From Streptoverticillium olivoreticuli subsp. olivoreticuli (GTDB lineage: Bacteria > Actinomycetota > Actinomycetes > Streptomycetales > Streptomycetaceae), in assembly GCF_003391135.1 (NCBI RefSeq), contig NZ_CP031455.1:2627501-2691500 (forward strand): a stretch of DNA of 64,000 bases, given 5' to 3'. Positions 54,828 through 61,997 of this stretch are shown here, piece by piece. Each line of letters opens with the position of its first letter. The first letter of the stretch is position 1. The translations under genes were made by a program, and so were the position numbers. Under the pieces are notes generated by a model. That model searched no databases and was not told the origin of the DNA. It saw only the letters and a program-made list of their open reading frames with translations.

Positions 54828-55274
54828 GTGACGACAGCAGTGCAGCTCAGGAACCCTCGAACATGCGTCAGTCCCGAAGTCTGGGACCGTGAAGTTCAGC
54901 TCATCATGCGTGACCACGACCTGGACCGCGACACCGCCGAACGCACCTTCGGCCAGACCATCGCCTATCTGGTCACCTCCGTCGAACACCCCGATGTGCC
55001 CATGGGGCCCGCGCCCCGTGTGGACCTCGGCGTTCACAGCTTCGTTCTCGACACGATCAACTACACGGACTTCTGCCTCATGGTCGCCGGACGCTACGTT
55101 CATCACGTCCCGCACCTGTCAGGGGAAGCCACCGGATCGCCCTCGTTGAGGGCAACAGTCCAAGCGCTCAAAGCCGCCGGGTTCACCATCGACCACGAAC
55201 TGTGGAACGCCAGTGAAGCCGACTGCTCACAGTGCCACGCCGGGTGCACCGACAGCCCGGTCGGCGGCAAGTAA
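54828..55274 (+). CDS. GRDP/DUF1399-like protein with C-terminal Cys cluster
   Basis: This 148-residue protein has TCVSPEVWDREVQLIMRDHDLDRDTAERTFGQTIAYLVTS, then RVDLGVHSFVLDTINYTDFCLMVAGRYVHHVPHLSG. The second segment resembles the glycine-rich-domain-protein (DUF1399) motif in which His and Cys residues surround an LxT-x-Y-x-x-FC core. The end has ADCSQCHAGCTDSPVGGK with three Cys close together, perhaps metal-binding. GTG 54828 starts 166 bases from the divergent regulator. Function is unknown. It precedes a methyltransferase gene. Confidence 0.7.
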   Translation: MTTAVQLRNPRTCVSPEVWDREVQLIMRDHDLDRDTAERTFGQTIAYLVTSVEHPDVPMGPAPRVDLGVHSFVLDTINYTDFCLMVAGRYVHHVPHLSGEATGSPSLRATVQALKAAGFTIDHELWNASEADCSQCHAGCTDSPVGGK

Positions 55275-55297
55275 TAGCAAGATCCGCCGGGCGAGGT

Positions 55298-55325
55298 GGC
55301 TCCCCCCTGGGAATCGGGGGGAGCC
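55298..55325 (+). terminator. 10-bp perfect hairpin between the GRDP-like and methyltransferase genes (candidate attenuator)
   Basis: Arms GGCTCCCCCC (55298-55307) and GGGGGGAGCC (55316-55325) enclose eight bases. It ends only 22 bases before the methyltransferase ATG, leaving no room for a separate promoter after it, so it more likely tunes read-through than ends the operon. Confidence 0.7.
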
Positions 55326-55346
55326 ATCACGCATGAAAGGAACCGC

Positions 55347-55991
55347 ATGGAAGCAGTCACCGCAGCGTGGGAGCGGTACGCGGCGGACCGCACCCCTCGC
55401 AGGGAACGGAACGCCGCAGGGGCCGCTACCTGGCTGAACTGGACTCAGCACGCAGACCACGGCCCTGACGAATCGTTGCTCGGGGAGATCCAGGGCCGTC
55501 GCGTACTCGAACTGGGCTGCGGCACCGGCTGCAACCTCGCGCACCTGGCCACCCTCGGCGCGGAGTGCGCTGGGGTGGACATCGCGCCCACCCAGCGGCA
55601 GAAGGCCGAAGCACGGTGGGGACACCTCCCTGGCCTCACCTTCCACACAGCAGAGGTGACGGAGTTCCTGGCCCGCCACCCCGGCAGCTTCGACGTGGTG
55701 CTGTCCATCTTCGGCCCGGTGTGGTTCATCGATCCGGAACAGCTCTTGCCCTTGGTACGAGACTGCCTGACGCCCAGGGGAGTGTTCGCCTTCTCCCACA
55801 AGCCACCGCGCGCAGACCGGCAAGCAGGGGGCACGCTACGGGAGGCCCGAGCCGTCTCACGCTGGGACTACTCGGCTGACCAGTGGGCGAACCTCCTCGC
55901 GGCGGAACGCTTCGCGAACATCCAGGTGGAGGTCATCCCGCCTCCGGACGACCAAACGGAAGGAACCCTATTGGTACGTGCCGAAGCCTGA
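55347..55991 (+). CDS. Class I SAM-dependent methyltransferase
   Basis: This 214-residue protein has the SAM-binding fold: RRVLELGCGTGCNLAHLATLGAECAGVDIAPTQRQKAEARW (motif I and the acidic end of beta-2), FHTAEVTEFL, FDVVLSIFGPVWFIDPEQLLPLVRDCLTPRGVFAFSH (motifs II-III). The ATG at 55347 has GAAAGGAA upstream. It lies in the cassette between identical hairpins, after the GRDP-like gene. The substrate is unknown; a small molecule or tRNA is possible. Confidence 0.9.
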   Translation: MEAVTAAWERYAADRTPRRERNAAGAATWLNWTQHADHGPDESLLGEIQGRRVLELGCGTGCNLAHLATLGAECAGVDIAPTQRQKAEARWGHLPGLTFHTAEVTEFLARHPGSFDVVLSIFGPVWFIDPEQLLPLVRDCLTPRGVFAFSHKPPRADRQAGGTLREARAVSRWDYSADQWANLLAAERFANIQVEVIPPPDDQTEGTLLVRAEA

Positions 55992-56379
55992 GGGCTCTGC
56001 ACGGCCGCCTGCTGAGTGCTGCCGGCCATGCTGGATCTCCCCGTCAGGTTCGGTCTGAGCACCCGCTACACCGCAGGTCGGAGGGACGACAGCCACCGAT
56101 CGGCGGGGCACTCCGGCCTTCAGCGGATCATGGACACAGTGAGCAGGCAGGCTCTCGGCCCGCTGCGACAACGAGCCGGACTCGCACCACACGGCACTCC
56201 CCGCCGGCTCCCGCCGCTCTCCCTCAAGAGCGGCGGGGAGTCCACAACGGCTACCTACGGAGCGCGCCGCCGTGCACCGTGCCGTACAGATTGGTGTCGT
56301 GCTCGCTCATGATGTGGGCGAGGGTGACGGACGAGTCGGCCGGGGCCTTGTCGATGGGTGGCGCTTCCACGGTGGCTCC
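55992..56379. other. 388-bp gap with hairpin at 56210-56237 (right flank of cassette)
   Basis: No gene is seen. The hairpin at 56210-56237 is the second copy of that at 53329-56; its flanks differ. The remaining sequence shows no family match. The metE gene converges from the right. Confidence 0.7.
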
Positions 56380-58695
56380 TCAGCCGGAGTACGGCAGCGT
56401 CGCGCGGACCTGTCGGGCCGCAGTGACCAGGTTCTCCAGTGCCGGCCCCGCTTCCTCCGGGGACCGTGTCTTGAGGCCGCAGTCGGGGTTCACCCACAGC
56501 CGTTCCGCCGGTACGGCCCGCAGCGCGTGCCGCAGCAGCGCGGCGATCTCCTCGACCGAGGGGACACGCGGAGAGTGGATGTCGTACACCCCCGGGCCCG
56601 CCTCGCGCGGATAGCCCGCGGCGGCGAGTTCGTCCGCGACGGCCATCCGGGAGCGCGCCGCCTCCAGGCTGATGACGTCCGCGTCCAGCGCCTCGATCCC
56701 GGGCAGGATCTCGCCGAACTCGGCGTAGCACATGTGCGTGTGGATCTGGGTGTCCGCGCGGACCCCGCTCGTCGCCAGGCGGAATGCCTCGGTCGCCCAT
56801 TCCAGATAGCCGGGCCGGGCGGGCGCGCGCAGCGGCAGCAGCTCGCGCAGGGCGGGTTCGTCCACCTGGATCACGGCGGTGCCCGCCGCCTCCAGGTCCG
56901 CGACCTCGTCGCGGAGCGCGAGCGCCACCTGGCGGGCGGTCTCGGCGAGCGGCTGGTCGTCCCGGACGAAGGACCAGGCGAGCATGGTGACGGGGCCGGT
57001 GAGCATGCCCTTCACGGGGCGCCGGGTCAACGACTGGGCGTAGCCCGTCCATTCGACGGTCATGGGCGCGGGCCGCGAGACGTCACCGGCGAGGATCGGC
57101 GGGCGGACGTAGCGCGTGCCGTAGGACTGCACCCAGCCGTGCCGGGTGGCGAGGTAGCCGTTCAGCCGCTCGGCGAAGTGCTGGACCATGTCGTTGCGTT
57201 CGGGTTCGCCGTGCACCAGCACGTCGAGGCCCGCCTTCTCCTGGAAGGCGATCACCTCGCGGATCTCCGCGGCGATCCGCTCGCGGTAGCCCTCGGCGGT
57301 CAGCTTCCCGGCGCGCAGCTCCGCCCGTGCGCGGCGCAGCTCGGCGGTCTGCGGGAAGGAACCGATGGTGGTGGTCGGCAGCGGCGGCAGGCCGAGCCGG
57401 GCGCGCTGGGCGGCGGTCCGCTCCGCGTACGGCTGCGGTCGGCGCGCGTCGGCGGCGGTGACGGCGGCGCAGCGCTCCCGTACGGCCGTGTCGCGGGTCA
57501 GCGCCGAGCCCGCGCGGGCCGTGAGGGCGGCCCGGTTGGCGGCGAGCCGCGGTGCCACCGCCTCGCGGCCCTCGCTCAGCGCCCTTGCCAGGGTTGCGAC
57601 TTCGACGGTCTTCTGCCGGGCGAAGGACAGCCAGCGGGCGACCTGCGGATCGAGGTCGCGTTCCGCGGCGACGTCGAGCGGCACGTGCAGCAGGGAGCAG
57701 GACGGCGCCACGTCGAGCCGTTCCACCAGGCCGAGCAGGGTGGCCAGGGTGGACAGGGCCCGCTCCAGGTCGGCGGCCCAGACGTTGCGGCCGTCGACGA
57801 CGCCCGCGATCAGCCGCTTGCCGGGCAGCCCGCCGAGGGCGGCGAGCGCGTCGAGGTTGGCGGCCGCGGGCCCGGTGAAGTCCATCGCGAGCCCCTCGAC
57901 GGGGGACTGGGCGAGCACGGGCAGGGCGTCGCCGAGCCGGTCGAAGTAGGAGGCGACCAGCAGCTTCGGCCGGTCGGTGGCGGCGCCGAGCTCGCGGTAG
58001 GCGCGGGCGGTGGCGCCGAGCACCGATCGGGGCCGGTCCTGCACGAGCACGGGCTCGTCCAGCTGCACCCAGTCCGCCCCCGCCGCCCGCAGGTCCGCGA
58101 GCAGCGACGCGTACACCGGCAGCAGCCGGTCCAGCAGCGTCAGCGGCTCGAAGTCCGCCCCGGCACCGGGCGCGGGCTTGGCCAGCAGCAGGAAGCTGAC
58201 CGGTCCCAGCAGCACGGGCCGGGCCGTGAAGCCCGCCTCTCGTGCCTCGCGGAACTCGGTGACCTGCTTGCGGGAGTCCGGGGCGAACGCCGTCTCCGGC
58301 CCCAACTCGGGCACGAGGTAGTGGTAATTGGTGTCGAACCACTTCGTCATCTCCAGCGGCGGCACCTGTGCCGTGCCGCGGGCCATGGCGAAGTAGACGT
58401 CCAGCTCGGTGTCGGCCGCCGCCCGGTGCCGCTCCGGCACCGCGCCGACCGCCCAGGCCGTGTCCAGGACGTGGTCGTAGAGCGAGAAGTCGCCGGTGGC
58501 CATCTCGGTGATGCCCGCCTCGCGCAGCTCCTCGCGGGCCGCGGCACGCAGCGCGGCGGCGGTTTCCAGCAGCTGACCTGCGTCCAGGCGGCCGGCCCAA
58601 TAGCCCTCGGTGGCCTTCTTCAGCTCGCGGTTCGGGCCCTGCCTCGGATAGCCGTGCAAAGTGGGGCGTACGCGTGCGACATGCTTCTGCGACAC
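56380..58695 (-). CDS. metE: Cobalamin-independent methionine synthase
   Basis: This 771-residue enzyme transfers methyl from 5-methyltetrahydropteroyltri-L-glutamate to homocysteine. It has the tandem barrels. The N-terminal part includes GYPRQGPNRELKKATEGYWAGR and WFDTNYHYLVPEL. The C-terminal catalytic part has TTTIGSFPQT, GEPERNDMVQHFAERLNG, the zinc ligands in IHTHMCYAEF and WVNPDCGLKTR, and VIQVDEPALRE. The start GTG at 58695 has a GGAGGAG site. A cobalamin riboswitch lies upstream, so it is repressed when B12 is present and MetH can replace it. Confidence 0.98.
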   Translation of the reverse strand: MSQKHVARVRPTLHGYPRQGPNRELKKATEGYWAGRLDAGQLLETAAALRAAAREELREAGITEMATGDFSLYDHVLDTAWAVGAVPERHRAAADTELDVYFAMARGTAQVPPLEMTKWFDTNYHYLVPELGPETAFAPDSRKQVTEFREAREAGFTARPVLLGPVSFLLLAKPAPGAGADFEPLTLLDRLLPVYASLLADLRAAGADWVQLDEPVLVQDRPRSVLGATARAYRELGAATDRPKLLVASYFDRLGDALPVLAQSPVEGLAMDFTGPAAANLDALAALGGLPGKRLIAGVVDGRNVWAADLERALSTLATLLGLVERLDVAPSCSLLHVPLDVAAERDLDPQVARWLSFARQKTVEVATLARALSEGREAVAPRLAANRAALTARAGSALTRDTAVRERCAAVTAADARRPQPYAERTAAQRARLGLPPLPTTTIGSFPQTAELRRARAELRAGKLTAEGYRERIAAEIREVIAFQEKAGLDVLVHGEPERNDMVQHFAERLNGYLATRHGWVQSYGTRYVRPPILAGDVSRPAPMTVEWTGYAQSLTRRPVKGMLTGPVTMLAWSFVRDDQPLAETARQVALALRDEVADLEAAGTAVIQVDEPALRELLPLRAPARPGYLEWATEAFRLATSGVRADTQIHTHMCYAEFGEILPGIEALDADVISLEAARSRMAVADELAAAGYPREAGPGVYDIHSPRVPSVEEIAALLRHALRAVPAERLWVNPDCGLKTRSPEEAGPALENLVTAARQVRATLPYSG

Positions 58696-58741
58696 GGAAC
58701 TCTCCTCCGGAGTTCGGTGGGTCCGTACCCCGTGCGGGTGT

Positions 58742-58950
58742 ACGGGCAGTGGCAGGTCTTCGGACTCGTGGGCGCGTCCCGGTCCCTCGTCGAAGGGCCG
58801 GGCACCTACTGGCGGTCGCTTCCCGGACGGGTGTCCAGTGCGTATGACCGCGGTCGTTCCCACTCACCGCTGCGGGGCAGTTCCGGATTCGCACCGGATT
58901 CCCTCTTGCGACGCTCCCGCCTGGCGGACGGGGCGAACCAGCTGCACCGG
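58742..58950 (-). promoter_or_regulatory. Cobalamin (AdoCbl) riboswitch upstream of metE
   Basis: On the leftward strand the region holds the ordered elements of the B12 riboswitch: GGTGCGAATCCGGAACTGCC (P2-P4 junction), CCCGCAGCGGTGAGTGGGAACG, a CACTGG region, and the 3' box GAGTCCGAAGACCTGCCACTG. It ends about 50 bases before the metE GTG. A TATGCT element (58953-58958, leftward) could be the -10. With cobalamin bound it should shut metE off; since the ribosome site lies near, translational control is likely. Confidence 0.95.
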
Positions 58951-58994
58951 CCAGCATAGCCACAGCAGTTGCAGCCCGGGCGTACTCTGTGATC

Positions 58995-59720
58995 ATGGCC
59001 GTTCGCGTGGTGTCCCTCGTGCCCTCGCTCACCGAGGCCGTGGCCGTCTCCGCGCCCGGGCTGCTCGTCGGTGCCACCGACTGGTGCGACCACCCCGCCG
59101 GGCTCGACGTCGTGCGGATCGGTGGGACCAAGAACCCCGACGTGGCCCGGATCGTCGCCCTCGCGCCCGACCTCGTCCTCGCCAACGAGGAGGAGAACCG
59201 CGCCCCCGACCTCGCCGCGCTGCGTGCGGCGGGCCTGCGGGTGATGGTCACCGAAGTGCGCACCCTGGAGCAGGCGTTCGGGGAGCTGGAGCGGGTGCTG
59301 GTGGAGGGGTGCGGGCTGGAGCGGCCGGAGTGGCTGGCGGAGGCCGAGGACGCGTGGCGGGAGGTGCGGCCCGCGGGCCCGGTCGTGCGGGCGGTGGTGC
59401 CGGTGTGGCGGCGGCCGTGGATGGTCCTGGGCCGGGACACCTTCGCGGGGGACGTCCTCGCCCGGCTCGGTGTCGTCCATGTGCACGCGGGGCACGCGGA
59501 GCGCTATCCCCGCGTGCCCCTCGACGAGTTGACCTCGTGCGGCGCCGAACTGGTCGTCCTGCCGGACGAGCCGTACCGCTTCACCGCGGACGACGGCCCG
59601 GAGGCGTTCCCCGGGCTGCCGTCCGCGCTCGTCAGCGGCCGTCACCTCACGTGGTACGGGCCTTCGCTGACGCGGGCGCCTCGGGTGCTGGCCGCGGCGC
59701 TGCGAGCAGCCGGCCGCTGA
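58995..59720 (+). CDS. Cytosolic-type helical-backbone metal receptor (BtuF-like cobalamin-binding protein)
   Basis: This 241-residue protein reads RVVSLVPSLTEAVAVSAPGLLVGATDWCDHPAGLDVVRIGGTKNPDVARIVALAPDLVLANEEENR, the BtuF/TroA-type fold. It lacks a signal peptide or lipobox, unlike transport-linked BtuF, so it is probably a cytosolic binding protein. The ATG at 58995 has no ribosome site and may be leaderless. It is divergent from the riboswitch-controlled metE, from which its start is about 45 bases. Its 3' end overlaps the TDT transporter gene by 74 bases on the opposite strand. Confidence 0.85.
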   Translation: MAVRVVSLVPSLTEAVAVSAPGLLVGATDWCDHPAGLDVVRIGGTKNPDVARIVALAPDLVLANEEENRAPDLAALRAAGLRVMVTEVRTLEQAFGELERVLVEGCGLERPEWLAEAEDAWREVRPAGPVVRAVVPVWRRPWMVLGRDTFAGDVLARLGVVHVHAGHAERYPRVPLDELTSCGAELVVLPDEPYRFTADDGPEAFPGLPSALVSGRHLTWYGPSLTRAPRVLAAALRAAGR

Positions 59721-60804
59721 CCAGTCCGCGCAGGGTGCACACGGCGGCGACCAGCCAGGCCGCGACGAGCAGCGCGTACAGCCCGTAGGCCAGGCCGTTG
59801 AAGGCGTGCAGACCGGTGTGGCGGGCGAGCCCGGCGGCGCCGGTGACGCAGGTGCCGATGGGGAAGGTGAAGGCCCACCATGTCATCGCGAAGCCCATGC
59901 CGCGCCGGAAGGCCCGCACCACCATGGCGGTGGCCAGCGCCAGCCACAGCAGCGCGAAGCCCATCACGGGGGTGCCGTAGAGCACGCCGAAGGCGGTCAT
60001 CGCCTGGGCGTAGGGGGCGGCGGAGGTGCCGTGCGCGGCGTCGGCGACGTTGTTGACGGCCGTGGTCGACTGCCCGAGCGGGCCGAGGACGAGGAAGAGG
60101 GCCGGGGTCAGCGCGAGGGGCAGCGCACCGTGGTGGATCAGCCGGGAGAACACCATCGGCAGGATGACCAGCGTGGCCAGCAGGCTCATGCCGAACAGGG
60201 CGTAGCAGCCGAGCAGCATGGCCTCCTGCCACTGGCCGTGCGGCAGGTGGGCCACCAGCGCCGGGCCCGTCGCGGCGGACACCATGGGCGCGACGACCGG
60301 GAGCAGCCAGACGGGCGAGGCGCCGTCCATCCCGATCTTGTGCCGGGTGACCATCAGGTACGGGATGCCCGCGGCCGCCGCGAGGCCGATCACCGTGCCC
60401 GCCACCCACAGGACGGCGTCGGCGGCCACGGCCGTGTCCTTGCCGATGACGTCCGAGCCCACGGCGAGTGTGCCGCTGCCGACGGCCAGCAGGGCCATCG
60501 CCAGGCAGCCGTAGAAGGGCGCGACCATCGGGTCGGCGAGGTGGCGCCTGGCCTGGTCGGGGTGGCGCAGCCAGTGCGCGGCGCGGGCGGTCAGCAGGGT
60601 GAGCAGCCCGAGGGCGGCCAGCGCCCATACGACCTCGTACGCGCCGCGCAGCCCGGGTGCCCGCAGCGGGAGGGCGGCACCTGCGCCCGCGACGATGGCG
60701 GTGCCCATCACGGCGGCGTACCAGTTCGGGCCGAGGTGACGGACACCGGGCCGCGAGTGGTCGCGTGTGAGAGGGGTGGGGCTGGGGTGGACGAGCGTGG
60801 TCAT
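59647..60804 (-). CDS. TDT-family (TehA/SLAC1-like) transporter
   Basis: This 385-residue protein has about ten helices: LGPNWYAAVMGTAIVAGAGAALPL, WLLPVVAPMVSAATGPALVAHLP, GVLYGTPVMGFALLWLALATAMVVRA, MGFAMTWWAFTFPIGTCVTGAAGL. These are typical of the tellurite-resistance/dicarboxylate transporter (TDT) family, which includes TehA and sulfite exporters (SSU1). It may export an anion such as sulfite. The ATG at 60804 has GGAGAC upstream. A LysR-type gene diverges from it and is its likely controller. Confidence 0.9.
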   Translation of the reverse strand: MTTLVHPSPTPLTRDHSRPGVRHLGPNWYAAVMGTAIVAGAGAALPLRAPGLRGAYEVVWALAALGLLTLLTARAAHWLRHPDQARRHLADPMVAPFYGCLAMALLAVGSGTLAVGSDVIGKDTAVAADAVLWVAGTVIGLAAAAGIPYLMVTRHKIGMDGASPVWLLPVVAPMVSAATGPALVAHLPHGQWQEAMLLGCYALFGMSLLATLVILPMVFSRLIHHGALPLALTPALFLVLGPLGQSTTAVNNVADAAHGTSAAPYAQAMTAFGVLYGTPVMGFALLWLALATAMVVRAFRRGMGFAMTWWAFTFPIGTCVTGAAGLARHTGLHAFNGLAYGLYALLVAAWLVAAVCTLRGLVSGRLLAAPRPAPEAPASAKARTT

Positions 60805-60874
60805 GTCTCCACGATCGCCCGCGACGCTCCGCGCAACCAGAGGCCATCGGTCTATGAGGGCATAAGCTGGGTTT

Positions 60875-61804
60875 ATGAGCGATCCGAGGAGTGCCGACGA
60901 GCCGAGGAGCCCGCTCGCGCACCGGGTGCCCGATCTCGGGGCGCTGGAGCTGCTGCTCGCCGTGGCCCGGCTGGGCAGCCTGGGGCGGGCGGCCCGCGAG
61001 GTGGGCATCACCCAGCCCGCCGCCAGCAGCCGGATCCGCAGCATGGAGCGCATGCTCGGCGTCGCCCTCGTCGAGCGCTCGCCGCGCGGCTCCCGGCTCA
61101 CCGACGCGGGGGCGCTCGTCACCGACTGGGCGCGGCGGGTCGTCGAGGCCGCCGAGGCGTTCGACGCGGGCACGCAGGCGCTGCGCGGCCGCCGGGACTC
61201 CCGGCTGCGCGTTGCCGCGAGCATGACCATCGCCGAGTATCTGCTGCCGGGGTGGCTGATCGCACTGCGCGGGCTGCTGCCCGGTACGGCCGTCTCGCTG
61301 CTCGCCGGGAACTCCGCGGCCGTCGCGGACCGGCTGCGCGCGGGCGAGGCCGATCTCGGCTTCGTCGAGGGCCTCGACGTACCGGCCGGGCTGGACGGCG
61401 CGGTCATCGGCCACGACCGGCTGGCCGTCGTGGTCGCCCCGAGCCACGCGTGGGCCCGCCGCCGCGCCCCGCTCTCCCCCGCCGAACTGGCGGCCACCCC
61501 GCTGATCCTCCGCGAACGCGGCTCCGGCACCCGCCAGGTCCTCGACGCGGCCCTGGCGGGCCACGGCGGCCTGGCGGCCCCGCTGCTCGAACTCGCCTCC
61601 ACGACGGCGGTGAAGGCGGCCGTGGTCAGCGGAGCGGGCCCCTCCGTCCTGAGCGAGCTCGCCGTGGGCGAGGAGCTCGCGGCCCGGCGGCTCGTGGAGA
61701 TTCCGGTGGCGGTGCGCTTGCGACGCGACCTGCGGGCGGTGTGGCCGTTGGGGCAGCGTCCTGCGGGCCCGGCGCGGGAGTTGCTGTCGCTGACGCGGGG
61801 GTGA
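60875..61804 (+). CDS. LysR-family transcriptional regulator
   Basis: This 309-residue regulator has the winged helix (ELLLAVARLGSLGRAAREVGITQPAASSRIRSMERMLGVALVERSPRGSRLTDAGAL) and a C-terminal periplasmic-binding-type effector domain (RLRVAASMTIAEYLLPGWLIALRGLLPG, LRAGEADLGFVEG, LAVVVAPSHAWA). It is divergent from the TDT transporter gene, with 70 bases between, a layout common for LysR regulation of exporters. Confidence 0.95.
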   Translation: MSDPRSADEPRSPLAHRVPDLGALELLLAVARLGSLGRAAREVGITQPAASSRIRSMERMLGVALVERSPRGSRLTDAGALVTDWARRVVEAAEAFDAGTQALRGRRDSRLRVAASMTIAEYLLPGWLIALRGLLPGTAVSLLAGNSAAVADRLRAGEADLGFVEGLDVPAGLDGAVIGHDRLAVVVAPSHAWARRRAPLSPAELAATPLILRERGSGTRQVLDAALAGHGGLAAPLLELASTTAVKAAVVSGAGPSVLSELAVGEELAARRLVEIPVAVRLRRDLRAVWPLGQRPAGPARELLSLTRG

Positions 61805-61997
61805 GCGTGCGGGTGGCTCGGGTGGGTTTGTTCCCCAGCCCCGCCCCTTCCCGAACCGGAGCTCGCGCCCCGGGCCCCCGGCTGTCCCGCCGTTGCCGCC
61901 TGCGGCGGGAGTGCCCTGCGGGCACGTCCTCAAACTCCCCCAGCTACCGCTGGGAGGTGCCCCCACGGGCTGGAAAAACCAGCCCGTCCCGCGTCGC
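61805..61997. repeat. Intergenic repeat copy (exact 47-mer at 61926-61972)
   Basis: The gap contains a copy of the CCCCAGCCCCGCCCC core (about 61838) and the 47 bases 61926-61972 identical to 22381-22427. Here the outer right arm (GTTTGAGGAC) is absent, so the long foldback is lost while the inner hairpins remain. It separates two convergent genes. Confidence 0.85.

Noticed and set aside
55992..56209. Possible attachment site or tRNA end next to the cassette
   Set aside because: No tRNA-like arm or integrase gene was found; the identical hairpins are the only shared ends.
56272..58959. 895-codon frame opposite metE
   Set aside because: Mirror of the metE coding strand, running into the riboswitch. 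No family is seen.
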